Assembly: GCA_903822115.1 (NCBI GenBank)
Contig: CAIJNU010000091.1
Location: 1-8,267 of the forward strand
Source: an uncultured Candidatus Peregrinibacteria bacterium
Lineage (GTDB): Bacteria > Patescibacteriota > Gracilibacteria > Peribacterales > Peribacteraceae
Direction: 5' to 3'
DNA length: 8,267 nt
Below are positions 1 through 6,931 of the stretch, piece by piece. The notes under the pieces are model-generated. The model was not told the origin of the DNA and ran no database searches. It saw nothing but the letters and a program-made list of their open reading frames with translations. A program made the position numbers and the translations under genes. How positions within the stretch are numbered: the first letter of the stretch is position 1; each line of letters starts with the position of its first letter.

Positions 1-85
1 CATTGATCTCGAGACAGGCAAGGTAAACTTTTGCCTCTTCATCCGTGAGGCCGAGGGAGAGGAGTTCGGTAATCATCCCTACCAT
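1..85 (-). CDS. TrmB-family HTH transcriptional regulator, N-terminal fragment
   Basis: Read on the minus strand from ATG at 85, the frame is open to the window edge and gives 28 residues, including TELLSLGLTDEEAKVYLACL. The L-x-x-L-G-L-(T/S)-x-x-E-A-x-V-Y-x-A-L pattern is the usual opening of the TrmB-type winged helix-turn-helix domain, found in sugar-responsive regulators of archaea and in many bacteria. Family members usually begin only a few residues before this motif, so ATG at 76 (MITELL) is as good a start as ATG at 85; neither has a clear Shine-Dalgarno sequence. An in-frame stop lies upstream (minus-strand TAG at 112-110), so the gene cannot start much further out. The DNA-recognition helix and any effector domain lie outside the window. 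The gene is divergent from the Cys-rich array and shares its AT-rich spacer, so it may control the array; that is inference. Confidence 0.72.
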   Translation of the reverse strand, partial: MVGMITELLSLGLTDEEAKVYLACLEIN

Positions 86-92
86 AGTATCA

Positions 93-121
93 TTGTTGTA
101 GATTATTTTCTACACTATATT
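93..121 (+). promoter_or_regulatory. Candidate promoter for the Cys-rich gene array
   Basis: TTGTTG at 93-98 (three of six bases match the sigma-70 -35 consensus) is followed after exactly 17 bases by TATATT at 116-121 (five of six match the -10 consensus). It lies in the AT-rich divergent spacer and would give a 5' leader of about 120 bases before the ATG at 248. The -35 is weak, and in AT-rich DNA other -10-like hexamers occur by chance (for example TATAAA at 141-146), so this is only the best-placed candidate. Confidence 0.35.
97..114. promoter_or_regulatory. Dyad TGTAGA-N6-TCTACA, possible operator
   Basis: TGTAGA at 97-102 and TCTACA at 109-114 form a perfect 6-bp inverted repeat with a 6-base spacer. 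It lies between the candidate -35 and -10 elements of the array promoter, and just upstream of the divergent TrmB-like gene, which is where a repressor site would sit. TrmB-type regulators bind palindromic operators as dimers, but this sequence does not match a specific TrmB operator that I know. A chance dyad in AT-rich DNA is possible. Confidence 0.35.
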
Positions 122-175
122 TTTTATTATTTTGGCTAAATATAAACAAAAAAATTGATGATTTATACAGCTGTT

Positions 176-203
176 GGACAATATTGACGACTAGAAGGAC
201 AAT
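176..203. repeat. Heptamer direct repeat GGACAAT with 21-bp period
   Basis: GGACAAT occurs at 176-182 and again at 197-203, start to start 21 bp, close to two helical turns. The first copy overlaps a perfect 8-bp palindrome, CAATATTG, at 179-186. It lies in the leader upstream of the ATG at 248. The spacing would suit a protein binding one face of the helix, but so short a repeat could be chance. Confidence 0.25.
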
Positions 204-247
204 GACTTTCAAATGAAACTTGATCTTTATTGATTTTCTTTTTTCGT

Positions 248-1903
248 ATGCAAGCAGTCTGTAAACAATGTTCGGCCCCCTTCGAGATCACACCCGATGA
301 TCTGAAGTTCCTCGAGAAAGTCTCGCCGGAGTTTGCGGGGAAGAAAGAGCTGATTCCTCCGCCAACGCTCTGTCCCGATTGTCGACAGCAGCGGAGGCTC
401 TCATGGCGCAACGAACGCAATCTCTACCACCGCAAGTGCGACCTCACGGGGAAACAGATCATCTCCATGTACGCGCCCGAGAGCGCTCAAAAAGTCTACG
501 ATCAAGAAGTATTTTGGAGCGATGCCTGGGATCCGCTCGAGTACGGAAGAAACTTCGATTTCAATAAATCATTCTTCGAACAATTCGCTGATCTCTTCTC
601 CGCCACTCCACGCATCAATCTCATCAACAAAGAACATCAGAACAGTGAGTACTGCAATTTCTGCATGCGCAACAAGAATTGCTACCTCCTCTTCACGTCC
701 GGGGAGTGCGAGGATTCCTTCTACCTCAATCGTTCCTGGACATCGAGAAACTGCTGCGACTGCAGCAACTTGAAAGACGGCGAGCTCTGCTACGAGGTCA
801 TCGATTCCGATCACTGTTACAACTGTCAGCATCTGACGAACTGCGCCAATTGTTCCGACTGCGTCATCGGTTACAACCTGCGCGGATGCCGAGACTGCTT
901 CGCTTGCTACAATCTGCAGAACGCGCAATTCTGCATCGGAAATACCCAGTACACGAAAGAGAAATATCTCACACTCGTCGAGGAGCTCAGGAAGGATATC
1001 CCCGCGGCATTCAAGCAATTCGAGAAGCGAACACAATCGATGCCACGGAAGTACATGGACTGCATCAATGCGGAAGGCTGCACGGGCAACGCCATCATCA
1101 ACGCGAAGAATGCCGTCGATTGCTACGAAGTGATCGACATGCAGGACTGCAAATTCGTGGCAAATGCGACGCACATGAAGGATGCGATGGATGTGAATAA
1201 CGATGATCACTCGGAGCTCGTGTACGAAGCGGTGGGCAGCGAGACCAATTACATGCACTGCTTCAACGACATCTGCTGGTTCAATAAAAACCTCCTCTAC
1301 TGCAGTCTCTGCTTCCACTGTGAGCATTGCTTCGGATGCAGCAGCCTCAAGCATAAGAAGTACTGCATCCTCAACAAGCAATACTCAAAAGAGGAATATG
1401 AGAAGCTCGTTCCGAAAATCATCGAAGCCATGCACAGGACAAATGAATGGGGAAAATTCTTTCCCACGAAGCTTTCGCCGTTTGGTTACAACGAAACAAT
1501 GGCGAGTGACTTCTTCCCTCTCACGTCGGAGGAAGCCGCCTCGAAAGGATGGAAATGGAATCGGAATGAAGATCAGGAACACTACATGGGCAAGAGAGTG
1601 ATGGTTCCAAAGACGATCGAGGAGGCGGACGATGCGATTTGTAAGGAAATCCTTCGATGTTCCGTCACCGATAAGCCCTACAAAATCATCCCGCAGGAGC
1701 TCGCACTGTATCGACAGATGCATATCGCCCCTCCCAAGAAATGTCCGCAGCAGCGTTACAATGAACGCATGGCTCACCACAACCCCCGCCGCCTCTGGAC
1801 TCGCAATTGCGCAAAGTGCTCAACAGAGATCCAAACGACGTATGCTCCTGATCGCCCCGAGATCATCTACTGCGAATCGTGTTACCTCTCCTCCGTCTTC
1901 TGA
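248..1903 (+). CDS. Cys-rich zinc-ribbon protein, paralogue 1 of 5
   Basis: A 551-residue protein with 41 cysteines and no signal peptide or membrane segment; its function is unknown. The start is ATG 248 because the product then begins like its paralogues (M-x-x-x-C-x2-C); a TTG at 230 only adds a short hydrophobic stub. The bases before the ATG are a T/C tract with no Shine-Dalgarno. N-module: Cys5, 8, 42, 45 form a C-x2-C/C-P-D-C zinc ribbon, followed by a basic YHRKC (Cys64) stretch; it resembles the probable zinc-ribbon family I recall as Pfam zf-trcl. Residues 90-112 carry WSDAWD...FDF...FFEQF. Cys-rich lobe 1 spans about 136-229 and lobe 2 about 272-373. A linker with FFP and YNET follows, then the C-module with Cys465, 471, 499 and a ribbon of Cys521, 524, 542, 545. 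Lobe 2 is poor in Cys near residues 280-335 compared with paralogue 2. Confidence 0.95.
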   Translation: MQAVCKQCSAPFEITPDDLKFLEKVSPEFAGKKELIPPPTLCPDCRQQRRLSWRNERNLYHRKCDLTGKQIISMYAPESAQKVYDQEVFWSDAWDPLEYGRNFDFNKSFFEQFADLFSATPRINLINKEHQNSEYCNFCMRNKNCYLLFTSGECEDSFYLNRSWTSRNCCDCSNLKDGELCYEVIDSDHCYNCQHLTNCANCSDCVIGYNLRGCRDCFACYNLQNAQFCIGNTQYTKEKYLTLVEELRKDIPAAFKQFEKRTQSMPRKYMDCINAEGCTGNAIINAKNAVDCYEVIDMQDCKFVANATHMKDAMDVNNDDHSELVYEAVGSETNYMHCFNDICWFNKNLLYCSLCFHCEHCFGCSSLKHKKYCILNKQYSKEEYEKLVPKIIEAMHRTNEWGKFFPTKLSPFGYNETMASDFFPLTSEEAASKGWKWNRNEDQEHYMGKRVMVPKTIEEADDAICKEILRCSVTDKPYKIIPQELALYRQMHIAPPKKCPQQRYNERMAHHNPRRLWTRNCAKCSTEIQTTYAPDRPEIIYCESCYLSSVF

Positions 1904-3582
1904 TGCAAAAAATTTGCAAACAGTGTTCGGCCCCTTTCGAGATCGCGCCCGATGATATGAAATTCCGCGAAACCGTAGCGCCGAAGTTCGGCGGAAAAAC
2001 ATTCTTGATTCCCGAACCCGAGCACTGCCCGTTCTGCCGCATGCAGATTCGCCTCACGCAGCGCAACGAGCGCAACCTCTACCATCGCAAATGCAGTCGG
2101 ACAGGGAAGCAGATCATCTCCTGCTATGTCCCCGATCACCCCTTCCCGGTCTATGAGAACGACGAGTGGTACGGAGACGCGTGGGACGCACGCGAATACG
2201 GCGTGCCGTTCGACTTCACGCGACCGTTCTTCGAACAGTTCGCAGAACTTCGAAACCGCGTCCCGCGTCTGGCGCGCATTCTCGAGAAACCGTACGAGAA
2301 CAGCGATTACTGCAACACGGCGAGTCAGTTGCGAAATTGCTACCTCCTCTTCTCCAGCAACCAAGACGAAGACTGCTACTACGGCCTCTGGATCAATCAG
2401 TGCAAGGATTGCGTCGATAATCTCAACCTCGAGCGCTGTGAGCTGCACTATGAGTGCGTGAGCTGCAGAGAATGCTACGACCTGCGCTACTGCCGCGATT
2501 GCATCAATTGCAGAAATTCCTTCTTTCTCCGCGATTGCCAAGGCTGCAGAGACTGCTTCGGCTGTACGAATCAAGTGAACAAGCAGTACATGGTTTTCAA
2601 TGTGCAGAAAACGCGCGAGGAATATGAAAAGTTCCTAAAGACCGTGAACACGGGAAGCGCCAAGGAAATGAAAAACGCTCGTGAGCAAATCGAGAAGCAC
2701 CTCGGCGATCCAATTGTGAAAGAATTTCACGGCGCAAACCTACAAAACTGCACCGGCGACTACCTTCGCAACTGCAAGAATTCGCGGGAATGCTTCGAGA
2801 GCAACGACCTTGAAGATTGCGCATACTGCCACTGCGTGCAAAACAGCAGGAATTGCCAGGACTACAGCCACTGGGGACAGAATGCGGACCTGATCTACTC
2901 GTGCCAGGCCTGCGGCTACGACGTCTACCACCTTCTCTTCTGCAACCTCTGCTGGTCAAACTGCTCGGAACTCCTCTACTGCGATCACTGCTTCTCCGCG
3001 AAGCACTCGTTTGGATGCGTGGGCCTGCGGCAACAGGAGTTCTGCATCCTGAACAAGCAATACACGAAAGAGGAGTACGAAGCGCTCGTACCGAAGATCA
3101 TCGAACATATGAACAAGACCGGAGAGTGGGGCACTTTCTTCCCACCATCCATAAGCATCTACGCCTACAACGAGACGTCCGCGTATGACCATGCACCACT
3201 GGAAAAAGAGGAGGTGCTGCGGCGCGGGTGGCTCTGGCATGACGAAGACCAGGAGAAGCAGTACCTGGGACCCGACTACGTCGTTCCCGACCTCATCGAT
3301 CAGGTGCCGGATGACATCTGTAAGGAAATCCTCACCTGCGAAGCGACCGGTAAACCTTACAAGATCATTCCGCAGGAATTGAAATTCTATCGAGAGAAGA
3401 ACATTCCCATTCCGCACCTCTGTCCTGATGAGCGCCACCGAAGGAGATTCCTCCAGAGAAATCCGCGCAGACTCTGGAAGAGGAAGTGCCAGAAGTGCAG
3501 TGTGGAAATCCAGACGTCCTTCGCTCCTGACCGTCATGAGACCGTCTACTGCGAGAAGTGCTACCTCTCTTCCGTATATTGA
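1903..3582 (+). CDS. Cys-rich zinc-ribbon protein, paralogue 2 of 5
   Basis: A 559-residue protein with about 45 cysteines, the most of the complete copies. The ATG at 1903 overlaps the upstream TGA by one base (TGATG), so translation is probably coupled; a longer frame back to GTG 1879 would only read the previous gene's C-terminus out of frame. N-module ribbon: Cys5, 8, 42, 45, plus Cys64 and an extra Cys74. The aromatic WYGDAWD...FDF...FFEQF segment follows. Lobe 1 (about 137-221) is a near-regular ladder of C-x2-C steps such as CVSCREC and CRDCINC, ending in CRDCFGC. Lobe 2 (about 283-381) ends in CILNKQYTKEEYE. A linker (FFP, YNET, RRGWLW) leads to the C-module with the ribbon Cys529, 532, 550, 553 and an upstream C-x5-C and CPDERH. 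No catalytic motif is recognisable. A structural, metal-buffering, redox or nucleic-acid-binding role would all fit; nothing here decides. Confidence 0.95.
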   Translation: MQKICKQCSAPFEIAPDDMKFRETVAPKFGGKTFLIPEPEHCPFCRMQIRLTQRNERNLYHRKCSRTGKQIISCYVPDHPFPVYENDEWYGDAWDAREYGVPFDFTRPFFEQFAELRNRVPRLARILEKPYENSDYCNTASQLRNCYLLFSSNQDEDCYYGLWINQCKDCVDNLNLERCELHYECVSCRECYDLRYCRDCINCRNSFFLRDCQGCRDCFGCTNQVNKQYMVFNVQKTREEYEKFLKTVNTGSAKEMKNAREQIEKHLGDPIVKEFHGANLQNCTGDYLRNCKNSRECFESNDLEDCAYCHCVQNSRNCQDYSHWGQNADLIYSCQACGYDVYHLLFCNLCWSNCSELLYCDHCFSAKHSFGCVGLRQQEFCILNKQYTKEEYEALVPKIIEHMNKTGEWGTFFPPSISIYAYNETSAYDHAPLEKEEVLRRGWLWHDEDQEKQYLGPDYVVPDLIDQVPDDICKEILTCEATGKPYKIIPQELKFYREKNIPIPHLCPDERHRRRFLQRNPRRLWKRKCQKCSVEIQTSFAPDRHETVYCEKCYLSSVY

Positions 3583-3583
3583 T

Positions 3584-4741
3584 ATGAAGAAATCCTGCAC
3601 CCAATGTTCGGCCCCCTTCGAGATCACGCCCGACGATCTCGAGTTCTATGAGAAGGTTTCGCCCGTGTTCGCGGGCAAGAAGCAACTTGTTCCTCCGCCC
3701 TCGAAGTGTCCCGACTGCCGCACGCAGCAGCGATTCACGTGGAGGAACGACCGCAAGCTCTACCATCGCAAGTGCGACCTCACAGGGAAGCAGATCATTT
3801 CCATTTACTCGCCCGATAAACCTTTCACCGTTTACGAGCAGAGCGAGTGGTGGGGCGATACGTGGGACGCGCAGAAATTTGCGCGTGACTTCGACTTCTC
3901 ACGTCCGTTCTTCGAACAATTCTCCGATCTGCTGCGCGTCGTTCCGATCCCGAGCAGGCATGTGGAGCAGAGCGAAAACTCCGAGTACGGCAACTACAAC
4001 TGGGGCGTGAAGAACTGCTACCTGCTCTTCGCCAGCGATCAGTGCCAGGATTGCCACTTCAGTGACATGCTCTTCGGTTGCAGCGACTGCATGGATTGTT
4101 CCTTCTGCAAAGAGTGCCGCTTCTGCTACCAGCTCCTCGACAGCGAATCGTGTTACCGATGCTTCTACTCTCAAGAGCTCACCAACTGCGAGAATGTGGA
4201 TTTCTCCTTCGACTGCAAGAATTGCCGCGACTGCTTCGGCTGCACGGGACTGCGCGGAAAGCAGTATCACCTCTTCAATACCGCGATGCAGAAAGACGAA
4301 TACCAAGAGAAGCTCAAGGAGCTTATCCTCACCAGGAGTTCCATCGAGCTTGCGCGCGAACGAGCCATGGAATTGTGGCGCAAGCAGCCTCGTCTGCACG
4401 CGCATCTGCTCCAGTGCGAGGGCTGCACGGGCGACAACCTGCTGCAGTGCAAGAACTGCCGACAGTGCTTCGACGGAAAGTTGGGGCAGGATTGCGCCTA
4501 CTCACAGAACATTCCGAGCGAGAGCAAAGACTGCCACGACATGTACGGCGCGGGGTACGGCGCGGAGTTGGATTACCAGGGATTCTGCATCTCCGGACAG
4601 CGCACGCTCTTCTCATTCTTGATCTATCCGCTGGGGAACGACGTTCTCTACAGCGCTTACTGCGGGAACTGCAAAGACATCTTCGGCTGCATAGGATTTA
4701 AACGACAGCAATATTGCATCCTCAATAAGCAGTACACGTAG
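3584..4741 (+). CDS. Cys-rich zinc-ribbon protein, paralogue 3 of 5, N-terminal part up to in-frame TAG
   Basis: It encodes 385 residues and stops at TAG 4739-4741. ATG 3584 lies one base after the previous TGA and gives the family N-terminus (MKKSCTQC); longer frames reading back into paralogue 2 are out-of-frame artefacts. It keeps the complete N-module (Cys5, 8, 42, 45, 64), the WWGDTWD...FDF...FFEQF segment, and both Cys-rich lobes, the second ending in CILNKQYT. There the paralogues continue with a lysine codon, K-E-E-Y-E, but this copy has TAG. The same frame continues, fully family-like, to TGA at 5252-5254, so the ancestral gene was 3584-5254 (556 codons counting the TAG). If translation ends at TAG, the product lacks the linker and the whole C-terminal zinc module. 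It may be a pseudogene, a read-through gene or one half of a split gene. Confidence 0.85.
   Translation: MKKSCTQCSAPFEITPDDLEFYEKVSPVFAGKKQLVPPPSKCPDCRTQQRFTWRNDRKLYHRKCDLTGKQIISIYSPDKPFTVYEQSEWWGDTWDAQKFARDFDFSRPFFEQFSDLLRVVPIPSRHVEQSENSEYGNYNWGVKNCYLLFASDQCQDCHFSDMLFGCSDCMDCSFCKECRFCYQLLDSESCYRCFYSQELTNCENVDFSFDCKNCRDCFGCTGLRGKQYHLFNTAMQKDEYQEKLKELILTRSSIELARERAMELWRKQPRLHAHLLQCEGCTGDNLLQCKNCRQCFDGKLGQDCAYSQNIPSESKDCHDMYGAGYGAELDYQGFCISGQRTLFSFLIYPLGNDVLYSAYCGNCKDIFGCIGFKRQQYCILNKQYT
4739..4741 (+). other. In-frame amber codon at a conserved lysine position
   Basis: At the QYTKEEYE motif the other paralogues have AAA or AAG (gene 2 ACG-AAA-GAG, genes 4 and 5 ACG-AAG-GA(A/G)); here it reads ACG-TAG-GAG. 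A single A-to-T transversion explains it. No frameshift or other stop is seen on either side. It is codon 386 of paralogue 3. Confidence 0.9.
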
Positions 4742-4747
4742 GAGGAG
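4741..4747 (+). promoter_or_regulatory. Shine-Dalgarno-like GGAGGAG directly after the amber codon
   Basis: GGAGGAG overlaps the last base of the TAG and lies 12 bases before the in-frame GTG at 4760. It could support reinitiation of the C-terminal part, although the spacing is longer than usual. The same bases simply encode Glu-Glu in paralogues that have no break (for example at 8057-8064), so the match may be coincidental. Confidence 0.3.
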
Positions 4748-4759
4748 TACGAAACGCTT

Positions 4760-5254
4760 GTGCCGAAAATCATCGAACATATGAGGAAAACCGGAGAGTG
4801 GGGGGAGTTCTTTCCGTCATCTCTCGCGCCTTTTTCGTACAACGAATCCCTCGCCCAAGATTACTTCTCGCTCTCAAGGGAAGAAGTCGCGAGACGCGGA
4901 CTTGCATGGCATGAGGATGAGGAGCGACGGAATTACCTCGGGCCGCAAGTGCAGATCCCCGAGAGCATCCGCACAACCGATGATTCCATCTGCGGAAAGA
5001 TCCTGACATGCGAGGAAACCGGAAAACCGTTCAAAATCATTCCGCAAGAATTGAAGTTCTACCGGGAGATGGGCATACCGATCCCTCGCAAGTGTCCGGA
5101 TCAACGGCACAGGGAGAGGCTGGCACTGCGAAACCCGCGAAAACTCTGGACGAGGCAATGCGCGAAGTGCTCGGCACAAGTGGAAACGACGTATGCTCCG
5201 GACCGCTCGGAAATCATCTACTGCGAGAAGTGCTATCTTGCTTCCGTCTACTGA
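4760..5254 (+). CDS. Paralogue 3 of 5, C-terminal part after the in-frame TAG
   Basis: The same reading frame as the preceding fragment stays open from the TAG to TGA 5252-5254. If translated separately, the first possible starts are GTG 4760 (164 residues) and ATG 4781. It contains the FFP...YNES linker, the RRGLAWH segment and the full C-module: C-x5-C, GKPFKIIPQELKFYRE, CPDQRH, and a terminal zinc ribbon with fragment Cys134, 137, 155, 158, ending in CYLASVY. Conservation with paralogues 2 and 4 is undiminished, with no indel or second stop, so either the break is very recent or this part is still made. The fragment is a self-contained zinc-binding module, so it could fold alone. Its stop overlaps the next start (TGATG at 5252-5256), so ribosomes reaching it could feed paralogue 4. 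Confidence 0.7.
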   Translation: MPKIIEHMRKTGEWGEFFPSSLAPFSYNESLAQDYFSLSREEVARRGLAWHEDEERRNYLGPQVQIPESIRTTDDSICGKILTCEETGKPFKIIPQELKFYREMGIPIPRKCPDQRHRERLALRNPRKLWTRQCAKCSAQVETTYAPDRSEIIYCEKCYLASVY

Positions 5255-6930
5255 TGCAAAAAAAATGCAAAGGATGCGGCGGAGCATTCGAGATCACCTC
5301 CGATGATCTGAATTTCTACGAGGAGGTTTCGCCCGTCATCGGCAGCTCGAAGATGAACCTTCCTCCGCCCACGCACTGTCCCGAGTGCAGATTCATCCGG
5401 CGTTTGAGTTTCCGCAATGAGCGCTTCCTCTATCATCGCAAATCCGATCTCACAGGCAAGCAGATCGTCTCCATCTACGCGGCCGACAAGCCGTACGTCG
5501 TCTACGATCAGGATGAATTCTGGAGCGACCGATGGGATGAGCTGAGCTACGGCCGCGAGTTTGATTTTGGAAAAACATTCTCGGAACAATTTTCAGCGCT
5601 CGGACTTAGCGCCCCTCACCAGGCGCTCTTCACGACGAATGTCGAGAACAGCTACTACACGAATCACACCCTGAACATGCGCAACTGCTACCTGCTCTTC
5701 GGGGGCGGGAACAGCGAGGATTGTCTCTTCGGCCGGTTCGTCATCGATTCCAAAAATTGTCTCGACGGTCTCTCCCTCTACTCGTGCCAGTGGTGCTACG
5801 AAGGCAGTGCTTCGCAAAATTGTTACGAATGTTTCTTCTTCTCCAACTGTCGCAATTGCTCCTCGTCTCTGATGATCGAAGATTGTCAGAGTTGCAAGAA
5901 TTGCTGCCTCTGCTTCGGTCTCCAGAACCGCGAGTACTGCTTCCTCAATGAACAGATGAGTAAAGAGGAATACCAGAAACGCATCAGCGCGCTCTTCCCT
6001 CTCACGAATGCGACAATCGAGAATTTGAAATCACAATTGGAGAAACTCCGCATGCCGCTTCCGCACCGCGGATCGCATATTTACGGGAGCGAGGATTGTA
6101 CGGGTGACATGATCTTCTCCTCGAAGAACTGCCATTACTCCTTCGACATCACTGACGGCGAGGACAGCAATTATCTCTGTTACACACCGAAGGCGTTGCG
6201 CAGCTACGACTGTACATACAACGCGCCGGACGGCGTGAAGTGGGCCTGTGAAGCGGGATCCACCGTGAGCGTCGAGCACGCATTCTCCACCTTTCTCTGC
6301 TGGTATGGAGACAACCAGTGGTACTCACGGGAATGCCACGGATGCTCCGACATCTTCGGCTGCATCAGCCTTCGCAAGAAAAAGCACTGCATTTTGAACA
6401 AGCAGTACACGAAGGAAGAATATGAAACGCTAGTGCCCAAGATCATTGAACACATGCGCAAGACCGAAGAGTGGGGGGAGCATTTCGATCCGAGCCTCTC
6501 GTACATGGGATATAACGAGACGGTCGCGCATGAACAATTCCCAAAAAAGAGAGAAGAGGTGGAAGCAAAAGGATGGCATTGGTACGAGGATCGTGAGAAG
6601 AAAGAAGCGTACCTCGGACCTGCGATCTCGCCGCCGCTCACAATCAATGAGGTTCCAGACTCTGTCTGCGATCAGATTCTGCGATGTTCCATATCGGGCA
6701 AGCCCTTCAAAATTATTCCTCAGGAATTGAAGTTCTACCGAACGATGGGTCTCTCCCTCCCAAGCCGCTGCCCCGACCAGAGACATGCCGATCGCGTTGC
6801 CGCACGCAATCCACGTCGCCTCTGGGATCGCACATGCGCAAAATGCGGGAAGCAGATGAAAACGACTTTTTCGCCCGACCATTCGGAGGTCATCTACTGT
6901 GAAGAGTGTTATCTTTCTTCCGTCAATTGA
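5254..6930 (+). CDS. Cys-rich zinc-ribbon protein, paralogue 4 of 5
   Basis: A 558-residue protein with about 36 cysteines. ATG 5254 overlaps the previous TGA in TGATG; a much longer frame back to 5008 reads the preceding gene out of frame and is rejected. N-module ribbon: Cys5, 8, 42, 45 (CKGC, CPEC). The otherwise invariant HRKC cysteine is serine here (HRKS, residue 64). The aromatic segment is WSDRWD...FDF...FSEQF. Lobe 1 includes NCYECFFFSNCRNC and ends in CKNCCLCFGLQNREYC. Lobe 2 has few cysteines in its first part (CTGDMIFSSKNC) and ends CHGCSDIFGC then CILNKQYTKEEYE. The linker has YNET and the C-module has VCDQILRC, CPDQRH and a ribbon of Cys528, 531, 549, 552. It is the least Cys-rich and most diverged of the complete copies, which could mean a specialised role. 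No signal peptide is visible. Confidence 0.95.
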   Translation: MQKKCKGCGGAFEITSDDLNFYEEVSPVIGSSKMNLPPPTHCPECRFIRRLSFRNERFLYHRKSDLTGKQIVSIYAADKPYVVYDQDEFWSDRWDELSYGREFDFGKTFSEQFSALGLSAPHQALFTTNVENSYYTNHTLNMRNCYLLFGGGNSEDCLFGRFVIDSKNCLDGLSLYSCQWCYEGSASQNCYECFFFSNCRNCSSSLMIEDCQSCKNCCLCFGLQNREYCFLNEQMSKEEYQKRISALFPLTNATIENLKSQLEKLRMPLPHRGSHIYGSEDCTGDMIFSSKNCHYSFDITDGEDSNYLCYTPKALRSYDCTYNAPDGVKWACEAGSTVSVEHAFSTFLCWYGDNQWYSRECHGCSDIFGCISLRKKKHCILNKQYTKEEYETLVPKIIEHMRKTEEWGEHFDPSLSYMGYNETVAHEQFPKKREEVEAKGWHWYEDREKKEAYLGPAISPPLTINEVPDSVCDQILRCSISGKPFKIIPQELKFYRTMGLSLPSRCPDQRHADRVAARNPRRLWDRTCAKCGKQMKTTFSPDHSEVIYCEECYLSSVN

Positions 6931-6931
6931 A

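Noticed and set aside
230..247. TTG start six codons upstream for paralogue 1
   Set aside because: The ATG at 248 aligns with the starts of the paralogues; the extension (MIFFFR) has no counterpart.
569..1381. Long antisense open frame rich in Val, Ala and Glu (270 codons)
   Set aside because: It mirrors the sense codons of the Cys-rich gene (TGC reads GCA, GAC reads GTC on the other strand). It has no recognisable motif and no coherent start context.
2458..2559. Ferredoxin-type 4Fe-4S motifs in the C-x2-C-x2-C runs
   Set aside because: The canonical C-x2-C-x2-C-x3-C-P arrangement is not present; the cysteines follow a longer ladder-like spacing with no following proline.
3428..3583. 52-codon N-terminal extension of paralogue 3
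   Set aside because: It is an out-of-frame reading of the end of paralogue 2; ATG 3584 gives the family N-terminus.
5008..5253. 82-codon N-terminal extension of paralogue 4
   Set aside because: It overlaps the conserved C-module of paralogue 3 out of frame. The family N-terminus begins exactly at ATG 5254.
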